From NCBI GenBank assembly GCA_003483675.1, contig DMYK01000507.1, forward strand, positions 1 through 11,721: 11,721 nt of DNA, given 5' to 3'. This DNA comes from Microcoleaceae cyanobacterium UBA11344 (lineage in GTDB: Bacteria; Cyanobacteriota; Cyanobacteriia; Cyanobacteriales; Microcoleaceae). The position numbers were made by a program, and so were the translations under genes. The notes below the pieces were generated by a model. It ran no database searches. It was not told where the DNA came from and worked only from the letters and a program-made list of their open reading frames with translations. Below are positions 1-6,305 of the stretch, piece by piece. Numbering within the stretch: the first letter of the stretch is position 1; each line of letters opens with the position of its first letter.

Positions 1-279
1 ATGAAAGAACTCTTGATTAGCTTACTCAACTTTTTCGGATTGGCTTGGTGGGTTGAAGTTAAAACTTCAACGCCGCGGTGCATTTACTATTTTGGCCCGT
101 TCATGATGGCTAAAGAGGCGGAAGCTGCAAAAGCAGGATATATAGAAGACATCGAAAATGAAGGTGCTCAAGGTATTAAGGTTTTGATTCAACGCTGCAA
201 ACCTATTGATTTGACGGTTGCAGAAGATTTGGGAAAGCTTGGTGAGGGAGGTATGTGGCCTGTTTTTAGTGGCCAGTAG
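1..279 (+). CDS. DUF1816 domain-containing small protein
   Basis: This 92-residue protein belongs to the DUF1816 family, a small cytoplasmic family largely restricted to cyanobacteria whose biochemical role is not established. The hallmark is visible: a hydrophobic start, a WWVEV segment near residues 16-20, a TPRCIYYFGPF stretch near 24-34, and an AGYIEDIENEGAQGI segment near 45-59. The length fits a complete family member, so the ATG at the first base of the window is probably the true start, although its ribosome binding site lies outside the window. It converges on the hydrolase gene, with a hairpin-rich spacer of about 100 bp between them. The fold is not obvious from sequence and I infer no function. 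Confidence 0.85.
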   Translation: MKELLISLLNFFGLAWWVEVKTSTPRCIYYFGPFMMAKEAEAAKAGYIEDIENEGAQGIKVLIQRCKPIDLTVAEDLGKLGEGGMWPVFSGQ

Positions 280-290
280 CGATGGTAGAC

Positions 291-352
291 CAAAAGTTTT
301 GAGTTTTGAGTGAGCGAGTTTTGAGTTTTAAATTCAAAACTCTTGACTTTTG
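291..352. terminator. Nested inverted repeat between convergent genes
   Basis: CAAAAGT at 291-297 pairs with ACTTTTG at 346-352, and inside it GAGTTTT at 323-329 pairs with AAAACTC at 336-342 around a 6-nt loop. The segment also holds several direct repeats of GAGTTTTGA. It lies between two converging genes, so it could end transcription in both directions. The stems are A/T-rich and no long T-tract follows, so the call is tentative. Confidence 0.4.
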
Positions 353-383
353 GGCGATTAATTGCTTCGGGGGAACTCAAAAC

Positions 384-1220
384 TTAAGACTCGTAATTCC
401 CAACTACCTGCGGGAGGGCATCGATCCACCGATCGATGTCTGCGAGTACCCGATCGGGAATTTCCCAAGGAAATAAGTGGGCTGTATTGGGATAGCACTG
501 CCACTGACTGTCGTGGAGGTGGCGGGCTGTTTCTAAGCTCGATTGTGAGGTGATGTGCCGATCGGCCTCTCCGGCCAGCACTAAGCAGGGACAATGAATG
601 TCGCCGAGGTGGGCAAGCCGATCGTATCGGGCCCTCAGAGCGGTATTTAGGGCCTTGGTAGCCCTGCGGTCGGTCTGTAGGTAGGCGGGGGTACCGGCGG
701 CGGCTAGGTAGCGGTAAGGGGTGGCTGTATGCTGCTGTATCAAGTAGCGAAAGAGCGATCGCTTGCCAAAAGTATCAATATTCCACTGCCACCCCGGTAT
801 CGCCCAATTGATAATTCCGGCTAAACCGGTGTACAAGTTATCTTGCCAAGAGATGGGAGGGTGACTTCCTGTTGGTTTGGCGGCGGAGGCGAGTAGAATC
901 AAACCTGTGACTCGCTGGGGGTATTTCATGGCTAATTCCAGGGCTAAAATCCCTCCTAAAGACCATCCGATTACCAAACATCGATCGAGTCCAAATCGAT
1001 CGAGAAGTGCTTCTAAATCGAGGATGTGGTCGGTCATTTCAAAGGGAACAGAGGTGCGGCTGTTGCCGTATCCGCGTAAGTCTGGGGCGATCGTTTGGAA
1101 GCGTTTTGATAGGTGTTCTGTGAAGACGGACATACAGTAGCCGGAACCTGGATGGCCGTGCAAGCAGAGAATGGGAAATCCTGTTCCTTTGACAGAAACG
1201 CTGAGTTTTGTGTGGGGCAT
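384..1220 (-). CDS. Alpha/beta-fold hydrolase
   Basis: This is a single-domain alpha/beta hydrolase, probably a cytoplasmic esterase- or lyase-like enzyme; no signal peptide is visible and the substrate cannot be read from sequence. Numbered from the ATG at 1220, the visible parts are the oxyanion-region motif HGHPGSG (about 21-27), DLRGYG (about 47-52), the nucleophile elbow GWSLGG with Ser87, a cap region rich in W and Y, the acid Asp220 in GEADRH, and the base His248 in NTAHLFPWE. The length, 278 residues, is normal. The frame extends to a TTG at 1274, but those extra 18 residues look like translated spacer and do not resemble the family. Some family members with similar context (BioH/MenH-like) have defined roles, but I cannot assign one. 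It is followed closely by, and co-directional with, the serine hydrolase. Confidence 0.85.
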   Translation of the reverse strand: MPHTKLSVSVKGTGFPILCLHGHPGSGYCMSVFTEHLSKRFQTIAPDLRGYGNSRTSVPFEMTDHILDLEALLDRFGLDRCLVIGWSLGGILALELAMKYPQRVTGLILLASAAKPTGSHPPISWQDNLYTGLAGIINWAIPGWQWNIDTFGKRSLFRYLIQQHTATPYRYLAAAGTPAYLQTDRRATKALNTALRARYDRLAHLGDIHCPCLVLAGEADRHITSQSSLETARHLHDSQWQCYPNTAHLFPWEIPDRVLADIDRWIDALPQVVGNYES

Positions 1221-1291
1221 TTTCTGATTACTGTAATAAGCCCCCGGATTGCTCCGTGGGGTTGCTTTCTTCAATTCTTCAATTCTCCAAT

Positions 1292-2611
1292 CTAAAATCT
1301 AAAATCGATAAAGCTGGGATTCCGGGTAATGTAATCGGCAATTTTAGAAATAGACTGGCGCATTTCTGTATCGCTGCCACTGCTGCTGTCAATTACAGTA
1401 ATGATGTATGCTTCGCCGTCAATGCTCATCGCTAAAGTTGTGCCGAGAACTAGGGAATTTTCGCCGGTTTTTTCGCCTAGCCATTGAGCTTGAGTGCCTT
1501 TGAGAGCGGCAAATCCTATATTGCGATCGTACTGGCGGTTTAGGGTTTCTACTAAGAATTTAGCACCGGGTGTTTCGCCATTGTAAATTTGCACCATCAT
1601 TTCGGTGAGTTCGTTGACAGTCACGCGGTTACGGCCAGAACCGGGGTTGGCTGGCATAATCTTTTCCCCCATTAATTTGAAGTTGACGCGGGTGACTTGG
1701 TAGCCGCGATTTTCTAAGACTTGATTGATGTAATCGGCACCCAAATAATCAATCAGTTGATTGGTCGCAATATTACTGCTGCGATCGATCATTTCTTCTA
1801 ACAGTGTCTTGAGCGGATAATTCTGCTTGGACTCAATTTTTGTCGATGAGTCTTCGGTGAAATTGCCCGAAGTGACATAAACTTTCTTGTCGAGACTTAT
1901 TTGTTCTTTGGCGACTTTGTTCATCAGGGCGACAGCAATGGGAAGTTTAATTAAGCTGGCTGGACTGACTGGAGGTACATCGCCCCGGAGGTGTAAGCAT
2001 TCTCTAGAAAGGCGACAAATGCCGATGGAAGCTTTTGCAGACAGCCCGCTTTCCCGGGCGATCGATCCCAAAAGCTTTGATTTGGCTTGCTGTAGTTGAG
2101 AGGTTGCTGTTGTTAAATTTTCGCGGTATTCTTGAATTTTTGAGGCAGTTAGAGGGGCTAAAAATGAATTTTGAGGAATTTCTTGCAAGTTGTTGAGGGC
2201 TTGCTGCCACAGAAATTGAGTTTGCTGGCCAGATTCGATCGACTGATTTGGTGATCGTCCAGTTTCTACGGCTTGGTTGGCTAAACGTACTGCTTGTTGC
2301 AAGTTGTCGTTAGCTCTTTGTTCTACTAATATTTGGATCTCTACTGCTTGCAAATCCTGTATCAGAGTTTCTTGAGGATTGGCGGTGGCGGTTACAAATC
2401 GTTCGAGCAGGGTTGGTTCTGGGGAGGGCGAGGGGGGTGTTTCTAATTGGGTGATGATGCGATCGCGGATTTTGTAGAGTTGATCGAGAGAGCGGAGGTT
2501 GGATGATTGAGAAAATGAACTGGCGATCGTTAACACCTGAAACAATCCGATCCCAGCTACTACTGCCAAAGTCTTGTTTATGGCAGGCAAAAAACGCCGA
2601 ATCCCCAGCAT
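1292..2611 (-). CDS. Beta-lactamase-fold serine hydrolase, exported
   Basis: The protein has an N-terminal hydrophobic segment (about residues 11-34, signal peptide or anchor), a Q-rich, probably coiled helical region (about 75-185), and a C-terminal class A beta-lactamase-type domain. From the ATG at 2611, the motifs are SxxK at Ser219-Lys222 (SLIK), SxN at 278-280 (SSN), and KTG at 381-383. The omega-loop Glu that deacylates beta-lactams is not evident, so a penicillin-binding or peptidase-like role in the periplasm seems likelier than true antibiotic resistance. The ATG at 2611 has a GAGG core 9 nt upstream, which supports it; the frame also offers ATG at 2620 and GTG at 2629. The last stop lies next to short A/T-rich repeats before the hydrolase gene. 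The substrate is unknown. Confidence 0.85.
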   Translation of the reverse strand: MLGIRRFLPAINKTLAVVAGIGLFQVLTIASSFSQSSNLRSLDQLYKIRDRIITQLETPPSPSPEPTLLERFVTATANPQETLIQDLQAVEIQILVEQRANDNLQQAVRLANQAVETGRSPNQSIESGQQTQFLWQQALNNLQEIPQNSFLAPLTASKIQEYRENLTTATSQLQQAKSKLLGSIARESGLSAKASIGICRLSRECLHLRGDVPPVSPASLIKLPIAVALMNKVAKEQISLDKKVYVTSGNFTEDSSTKIESKQNYPLKTLLEEMIDRSSNIATNQLIDYLGADYINQVLENRGYQVTRVNFKLMGEKIMPANPGSGRNRVTVNELTEMMVQIYNGETPGAKFLVETLNRQYDRNIGFAALKGTQAQWLGEKTGENSLVLGTTLAMSIDGEAYIITVIDSSSGSDTEMRQSISKIADYITRNPSFIDFRF

Positions 2612-2653
2612 AGTTAACATCCTCAACACAATAATATTTACAGCGAAGCCCTA

Positions 2654-2677
2654 TGTGATCAAAGAGGTGATCAAAGA
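2654..2677. repeat. 12-bp perfect tandem repeat
   Basis: GTGATCAAAGAG occurs twice back to back, between the HTH gene and the serine hydrolase start. It lies inside a possible alternative hairpin formed by AGCCCT (2647-2652) and AGGGCT (2683-2688). Confidence 0.7.
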
Positions 2678-2714
2678 GAAAGAGGGCTATTGCAGTTTAG
2701 CAATTAACGCCCTC
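2672..2714 (-). terminator. Hairpin downstream of the HTH gene
   Basis: On the minus strand, GAGGGC (2709-2714) pairs with GCCCTC (2682-2687), and within it TTGC (2700-2703) pairs with GCAA (2690-2693). A pyrimidine-rich tail, TTTCTCTTTG, follows at 2672-2681. It sits 17 nt after the stop of the HTH gene, the position expected for a rho-independent terminator, but the tail is not a pure T-run. Confidence 0.45.
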
Positions 2715-2731
2715 TAAATATTGGGTAAAAT

Positions 2732-3220
2732 CTACTTGATGCGCCGGCGTCGCCAGTTAACACCTAAGCGCTTGAGGTAGTCCCAGCCGCGTTGGGGCCA
2801 GACATGAGCGCGGCCGGTCTTTTCGGCAATCCAGCGAGCTACTTTGGGGCCCGTCCAGTCTCCGCCGTCGGGGGCTGGGTTTTGCAGCGCTTGTCGCAGT
2901 TCTGCTTGCTGTTCTGGATTCAGTAAGGATTTAGCGGGAGGGGGCTGGCGGTCTCTGCTGCGGTTTTTGACAGAGTTGGGCCCTTCTCGGTTGTAGCGCT
3001 GGACAATTTCTTTGGCGTAGTCGTAGTTGAGGCCTATGACTTGGGCTGCTTGTTTGATCGTCCAATTTCTGGAAACTAATAGCAGCAAGTGCCAGCGGCG
3101 TGACTCTGTGGTGTTTTCAGCCTGCCGGTAGCGAATTCTGATTTCCTCTGCCGTCAGGTGAGATTCTAGGTGGGCTTTAGGTGGCATACCTCCATCGGGG
3201 CATCGGGAAGTTCTTAACAT
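2732..3220 (-). CDS. Stand-alone IS630-like winged helix-turn-helix protein
   Basis: This 162-residue protein matches the DNA-binding N-terminal half of IS630/Tc1-type transposases: a first helix-turn-helix around residues 54-76 (TIKQAAQVIGLNYDYAKEIV), a basic linker (about 84-97), then a second winged-helix unit around 119-152 (GGDWTGPKVARWIAEKTG, followed by WDYLKRLG). It ends at a stop after a basic tail (WRRRRIK), with no DDE catalytic domain following. It is therefore either the surviving half of a transposase or a domesticated DNA-binding protein. ATG at 3220 has a GAGAG purine run 4 nt upstream. ATG at 3187 (residue 12) has GGAGGT directly abutting it and is a possible alternative start. 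The reading frame is clean. No inverted repeats bound the gene, which argues against a complete insertion sequence. Confidence 0.75.
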   Translation of the reverse strand: MLRTSRCPDGGMPPKAHLESHLTAEEIRIRYRQAENTTESRRWHLLLLVSRNWTIKQAAQVIGLNYDYAKEIVQRYNREGPNSVKNRSRDRQPPPAKSLLNPEQQAELRQALQNPAPDGGDWTGPKVARWIAEKTGRAHVWPQRGWDYLKRLGVNWRRRRIK

Positions 3221-3581
3221 ATTTCTCTCGGTTTGGGGAGAATCCCGGATAGTATTTTATCAAAGAGTTTGATTCTGGCGATCGGGGAGGCAAATACAAA
3301 GCTTTTTTTACCGCAGATGTCGGCGGATTGACGCGGATTGACGCGGATGAAGCAAGTCTCAAATTTACAATTTTCAATGTACGGCCAGGCGATTTGCTGA
3401 AGTGGGGGATTGGAGTCGGCCTGTGCCCTAAAGCAAAGCCGGGGCTGGTGGTGAGTGTTCTGATTCGCCGCCGTCAGGGACAAGCTGCGATCGCCCCTGT
3501 TGTTAAACCGGGCCAATAGATTGAGGTATGTTCGATCGCTCTTTTTTTGGGCGATCGAGCTTTTTTTGCAGGACTTACGCA
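3221..3581. other. Non-coding spacer with short repeats
   Basis: I see no convincing gene here. The spacer holds a 10-bp tandem repeat near 3326-3350 (GATTGACGCG twice, then a partial copy), a HIP1 octamer at 3487-3494, and a hairpin with a T-tract at 3532-3567. A short plus-strand frame (TTG at 3328 to stop at 3519) has no recognisable domain and starts within the tandem repeat. The last bases before 3582 contain GCAGGACTTACGCA, which resembles ends of other cyanobacterial insertion sequences from memory. Confidence 0.5.
3532..3567 (+). terminator. Rho-independent terminator-like hairpin
   Basis: TCGATCGC (3532-3539) is perfectly complementary to GCGATCGA (3551-3558), with an 11-nt loop, and is followed by GC and then seven T's at 3561-3567. 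It faces the plus strand, yet no recognised plus-strand gene precedes it; only a 63-codon frame ends 13 nt upstream. Confidence 0.55.
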
Positions 3582-3606
3582 GGCACACTATATACAGCAT
3601 ATTCCA
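3582..3606 (+). repeat. Left terminal inverted repeat
   Basis: It begins GGCACACTATATACAGC and ends ATATTCCA. It is the reverse complement of 6283-6305 except for one extra TA. IS630 elements normally duplicate a TA target; no TA duplication is visible at the two outer edges (A before, A after). Confidence 0.8.
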
Positions 3607-3755
3607 TGTAGACGTGGTACACTCAATTCAGTAGCTAAGCACAAAAAATGAAACCTTATTGGATAATCCGATTGAATTATGGTGGTCACAACTGAAAGCT
3701 TTTTTGCGTCATTTATCACCCAAAAAATAGCAAAATGGTTGATGTTTTGCTGGCT

Positions 3756-3845
3756 ACTGCACTCGACTTAATAAATCCTCTACACCTACAAAACTGGGAA
3801 AGCCAATTGCTGCTACTGTACTTCATAAACCTGGAATATACTGTA
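3756..3845 (+). repeat. 90-bp direct repeat, copy A
   Basis: This stretch matches 6207-6296 without gaps, with three differences by eye (near 3786, 3789 and 3840). It encodes the IS630 transposase C-terminus (TALDLINPLHLQNW) on the plus strand, followed by most of the right inverted repeat. The NADAR stop codon on the minus strand lies within it. Confidence 0.9.
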
Positions 3846-4821
3846 ACTGTTTAAGCAAGGGTAACTCAGGTTCAACAGTGTACCTAGTTGGTTTAGATAG
3901 CTTTTTAACTTTACCAAGCTTTATTGCTTGCTCTAACCAATTACTCATTAGTTTTTGAGGAACTCTGAAAAGCTCAGCCAGTTCCTTAACTGTATGTTCA
4001 GTTGCTAAAGCTTTTTCTATGTATGGCAACATAATTTGGAAACTATCATATTGGTTAAAATCAAGTTCAGCAGAATCAATCGGATTTTTTTGGGGATCTT
4101 TATTCGAGCTGTTCTCTGTATGAAAATTTAACTCAAATACAGAGTTGTCAGATGAAATCACTTCTTCATTGGATGGAGCGGGTACTTCGTTAACTTCCAA
4201 GGAATCTACATGGCTGATTAGATGATGCTCACCGTCTCCAGATATGGGTCTAATTTCTTGACCATACAATAAGAAATCTGAGATAGAAAGAGGCTTTACA
4301 GTTTGACAAGTAATTTCTCCATTTCTTACTTGTTCTCTTAACTGCATGAGTAATCGACCAAGAACATTGATACCAACAAGTATTATTTCATCTCCTGGTT
4401 TGGCTCCCCAAAAATCATCTTTTCTAGAGTCTTCAACAATTGGCAAGTCTCCTGTATCTAGTAAAAGTTTGCTAAATTTATCCCAATTTTGAACAAGTTT
4501 TACTTGTAAGCACCAACGCATAATCCTTGTCCGAACAATGTCCCAATCGGGACGAGAACTATCACGATAGGGCTTACTTCTCATCTTTGCCGTCATTGGA
4601 CTTCGTTCAGCAATGATCATTCTCTGAACATCTGGTAGATGAGGGAAACGACAGGCTTGATAGAGTGCTTCAGAAGTCAATATCCTTACACCATTAACGG
4701 ACAATGGATAACCTCCTGCCATATTGGATAATCCACCAAATTCTTCGGCAGTTTTTCGGAAAGTAATACAATTTCGTCGATCATAAGTCCTTGTTTCTGG
4801 AAGTCTTGCTGTTGTTATCAT
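3823..4821 (-). CDS. NADAR (YbiA-like) domain protein with C-terminal winged helix
   Basis: Residues about 18-165 form a NADAR/DUF1768 domain: FGGLSNM (28-34), SEALYQACRF (50-59) with the conserved Glu51, a KMRSKP segment (79-84), DDFWGAKPGD (135-144), and GINVLGRLLMQLRE (150-163). Characterised NADAR proteins are N-glycosidases; YbiA acts on riboflavin intermediates, and others remove ADP-ribose from guanine in nucleic acid. An acidic, low-complexity linker (about 190-258) leads to a winged-helix-like domain (about 262-318, HTVKELAELFRVPQKLMSNW). The start has an AGGAGG site 9 nt upstream. The gene follows the PRTase gene by 24 nt, so the two are probably co-transcribed. The last six residues (QYIPGL) and the stop are read from IS630-derived DNA, so the native C-terminus has been replaced. 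I infer a protective or antitoxin-like role. Confidence 0.8.
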   Translation of the reverse strand: MITTARLPETRTYDRRNCITFRKTAEEFGGLSNMAGGYPLSVNGVRILTSEALYQACRFPHLPDVQRMIIAERSPMTAKMRSKPYRDSSRPDWDIVRTRIMRWCLQVKLVQNWDKFSKLLLDTGDLPIVEDSRKDDFWGAKPGDEIILVGINVLGRLLMQLREQVRNGEITCQTVKPLSISDFLLYGQEIRPISGDGEHHLISHVDSLEVNEVPAPSNEEVISSDNSVFELNFHTENSSNKDPQKNPIDSAELDFNQYDSFQIMLPYIEKALATEHTVKELAELFRVPQKLMSNWLEQAIKLGKVKKLSKPTRYTVEPELPLLKQLQYIPGL

Positions 4822-4830
4822 CTGAGAAGT

Positions 4831-4836
4831 CCTCCT
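4831..4836 (-). promoter_or_regulatory. Strong ribosome binding site for the NADAR gene
   Basis: AGGAGG on the minus strand, 9 nt before the ATG at 4819-4821 and inside the 24-nt gap after the PRTase stop. It fixes the NADAR start and suggests strong independent translation of the second gene, a pattern consistent with but not proof of a toxin-antidote pair. Confidence 0.8.
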
Positions 4837-4845
4837 AATCTAGGT

Positions 4846-5940
4846 TTATAAGATATTAACTGTTCGAGGCAAAAGTGGATACCACTCATTTAGTGGATAA
4901 GGTTTATTGGGGTCGCCCCACCACAAAGCCAAAGGACAGTTATTTGCTGTGTTGCGATATGTTACAAAAAATGATCCAAATCCTAGTGATTGTAGATAGT
5001 CATATCCCAATGGTCGCATATTTTGATTAGGACTCTTAGGTAGCGAAACAATATAAGCACCAGCTTTTAGGAATGCAGATTCAATAATTTTTCGAGCATC
5101 AGGTGAAGAAAAAATGCTCTCCTGAGTTTGCGTATTATTGGGACGAAATAAAGGCGGTAAGTTTTTATTAGAGGCTTGACGTTGCTCATTTACTTTTTGA
5201 ACATACCTATCAACATACTCTTCACCAGAAAACTCGTGCGCCCAAAAGCAATCAAAGTTTGATGAATTCCAGCGAGAGTTATTAAATTCGTAAAGCTTCC
5301 AGAATTTTACCGAAATCTCATATTTTTCGGCTGCTTTTATAATTTCGCTTTTTGAGTATTTGAGTCCCTCCGTATGGGCGGCAAAAAATATTAGATGTAG
5401 TGTTGTTCCTTTGACAGCGCTCGGCAACCATGAACTAATATCTCGCCGCACTCTATTCCCAGAGTACAAACAGTCGTCTATGTAAATATAGGAAACTGGA
5501 GAATTACCACATTCGTGAAGCATGATTTCATATTTAGTCTTAAGAATTTGGTCGCATAATCTTAATAAATCATTTTGGCTGTTACCCTTCGTTTGGATTT
5601 GCAAAAATTTAACATTGCGGATTGCGGAGGTAGGATTAGAACCAAACAAAATTTGAGAAGCTAAAACTTTAGCAATAAAGTCCTCAGATTTTGCATAGGA
5701 AAAGTAGTAAGACTGTAAAATACGCTCTATTTGCTCAAGAATAACTATTTGATTGTCGGTGTCAAATCCAACTTTCTGGAACTGACGAATCCATCGATCA
5801 ACATGATTTACATCAATAGGGGGGATTTCATCTTGTCGATAGTCAGCGATTATCGTTGCTATGGATTGTAATAAACCCTGACGGCGAAGATTAGTCATTC
5901 TGGCAAAACTTGAGTGTGTGTATCTTACTTTGGAAATCAT
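4846..5940 (-). CDS. Phosphoribosyltransferase-fold protein, conflict-system type (PRTase-CE-like)
   Basis: The key motif is SYIYIDDCLYSGNR (150-163): a hydrophobic strand, paired acids Asp155-Asp156, and a phosphate-binding SG turn, as in the PRPP loop of type I phosphoribosyltransferases. An alpha-helical region (about 15-140) precedes it, and a separate C-terminal segment (about 310-360) carries LGFGSFFVTYRN, CPLALWWG and WYPLLPR, features I associate with the PRTase-CE family of immunity-linked loci. Known PRTases move ribose-5-phosphate between PRPP and a base or amine; the substrate here is unknown. No signal peptide or membrane segment is seen. ATG at 5940 has a weak GGTGG upstream; ATG at 5898 lacks any. 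The gene is visibly A/T-richer than its neighbours and has no HIP1 site, consistent with transfer. It could be the effector of the pair with NADAR. Confidence 0.65.
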   Translation of the reverse strand: MISKVRYTHSSFARMTNLRRQGLLQSIATIIADYRQDEIPPIDVNHVDRWIRQFQKVGFDTDNQIVILEQIERILQSYYFSYAKSEDFIAKVLASQILFGSNPTSAIRNVKFLQIQTKGNSQNDLLRLCDQILKTKYEIMLHECGNSPVSYIYIDDCLYSGNRVRRDISSWLPSAVKGTTLHLIFFAAHTEGLKYSKSEIIKAAEKYEISVKFWKLYEFNNSRWNSSNFDCFWAHEFSGEEYVDRYVQKVNEQRQASNKNLPPLFRPNNTQTQESIFSSPDARKIIESAFLKAGAYIVSLPKSPNQNMRPLGYDYLQSLGFGSFFVTYRNTANNCPLALWWGDPNKPYPLNEWYPLLPRTVNIL

Positions 5941-6206
5941 ACTGCCACCCTATGATTACCTGCTACAACGGTCTGAAGCACTCTGTTCTCACCAGAGACT
6001 TGAGGATGGCTAACTATTAATTGTATCGCAGTTGCGGTCTAACACGCCATTACAGCGCATAAAACCGCAAGCATTTAATCCCTAAACTTACGCTTTTTTG
6101 CAGGTTCCACCCAAATCGTGCAGAATCGCGACGTAGATGCACGCCCCGCAACTTCCAGAGTCACCCCCAAACGCCGAACATCCTTTTTACATTCTAAATT
6201 AGCAAG
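5941..6206. other. Upstream region of the PRTase-NADAR pair, no gene recognised
   Basis: No supportable gene. The plus strand has a short frame ending at 6223-6225 that includes QNRDVDARPATSR. This faintly resembles the NRDVNAA motif near the end of TnpB-like proteins, but too little is left to call. The minus strand near 5941-6000 must hold the promoter of the pair; I see no clear -35/-10 match. Confidence 0.4.
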
Positions 6207-6296
6207 ACTGCACTCGACTTAATAAATCCTCTACACCCACGAAACTGGGAAAGCCAATTGCTGCTACTGTACTTCATAAACCTGGAATATGCTGTA
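6207..6296 (+). repeat. 90-bp direct repeat, copy B
   Basis: Matches 3756-3845 at 87 of 90 positions by eye, offset by exactly 2451 bp with no gaps. Homology stops abruptly on both sides, which marks the joints of the inserted segment. Confidence 0.9.
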
Positions 6297-6305
6297 TAGT
6301 GTGCC
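6283..6305 (-). repeat. Right terminal inverted repeat
   Basis: Reads TGGAATATGCTG then TATAGTGTGCC on the plus strand. Its reverse complement equals the left repeat at 3582-3606 minus one TA. Confidence 0.8.

Larger units (their letters stand above)
3582..3845 (+). mobile_element. Internally deleted IS630-type element (MITE-like), right end truncated
   Basis: The left end is a terminal inverted repeat (3582-3606). A leader and an ATG AAA CCT TAT start follow at 3648-3659, matching the MKPY opening common in cyanobacterial IS630 transposases. The sequence then jumps straight to C-terminal transposase code: NPIELWWSQLKAFLRHLSPK on the plus strand from about 3665. A one-base slip in an A-run near 3722 moves the reading frame, which continues as NSKMVDVLLATALDLINP. 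The catalytic middle is missing. The right inverted repeat is cut short after CTGTA at 3845. This is a non-autonomous remnant that could only move with a transposase supplied in trans. Confidence 0.7.
6207..6305 (+). mobile_element. IS630-type 3' end fragment with intact right inverted repeat
   Basis: Only the last part of an IS630-type element is present: plus-strand code TALDLINPLHPRNW, a stop at 6297-6299 inside the inverted repeat, and a complete end at 6305. It is in the same orientation as the remnant at 3582-3845. It closes the accessory insert so that the outermost ends (3582 and 6305) form a matched inverted pair. Confidence 0.7.

Noticed and set aside
1221..1274. TTG start adding 18 residues to the alpha/beta hydrolase
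   Set aside because: The extra residues come from repeat-like spacer, the family normally begins near the MPHTKLSV segment, and ATG is preferred; it cannot be fully excluded.
3567..3581. GCAGGACTTACGCA as the end of a second insertion sequence
   Set aside because: The motif is familiar from cyanobacterial insertion sequences but no matching inverted partner is found in the window; the resembling AAACTTACGC near 6085 is too short and in a different context.
3575..3581. TA target-site duplication for the IS630-type ends
   Set aside because: Neither outer edge is flanked by TA at the expected position, so a clean single transposition event cannot be claimed.
3214..3600. A 128-codon minus-strand frame upstream of the HTH gene
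   Set aside because: It runs through the tandem repeat, the terminator-like hairpin and the left inverted repeat, overlaps the HTH start, and shows no domain pattern.
6085..6225. Possible TnpB C-terminal remnant (QNRDVDARPATSR)
   Set aside because: Only a short match to the NRDVNAA motif, no zinc-finger cysteines before it and no further homology; the evidence is too thin to annotate.
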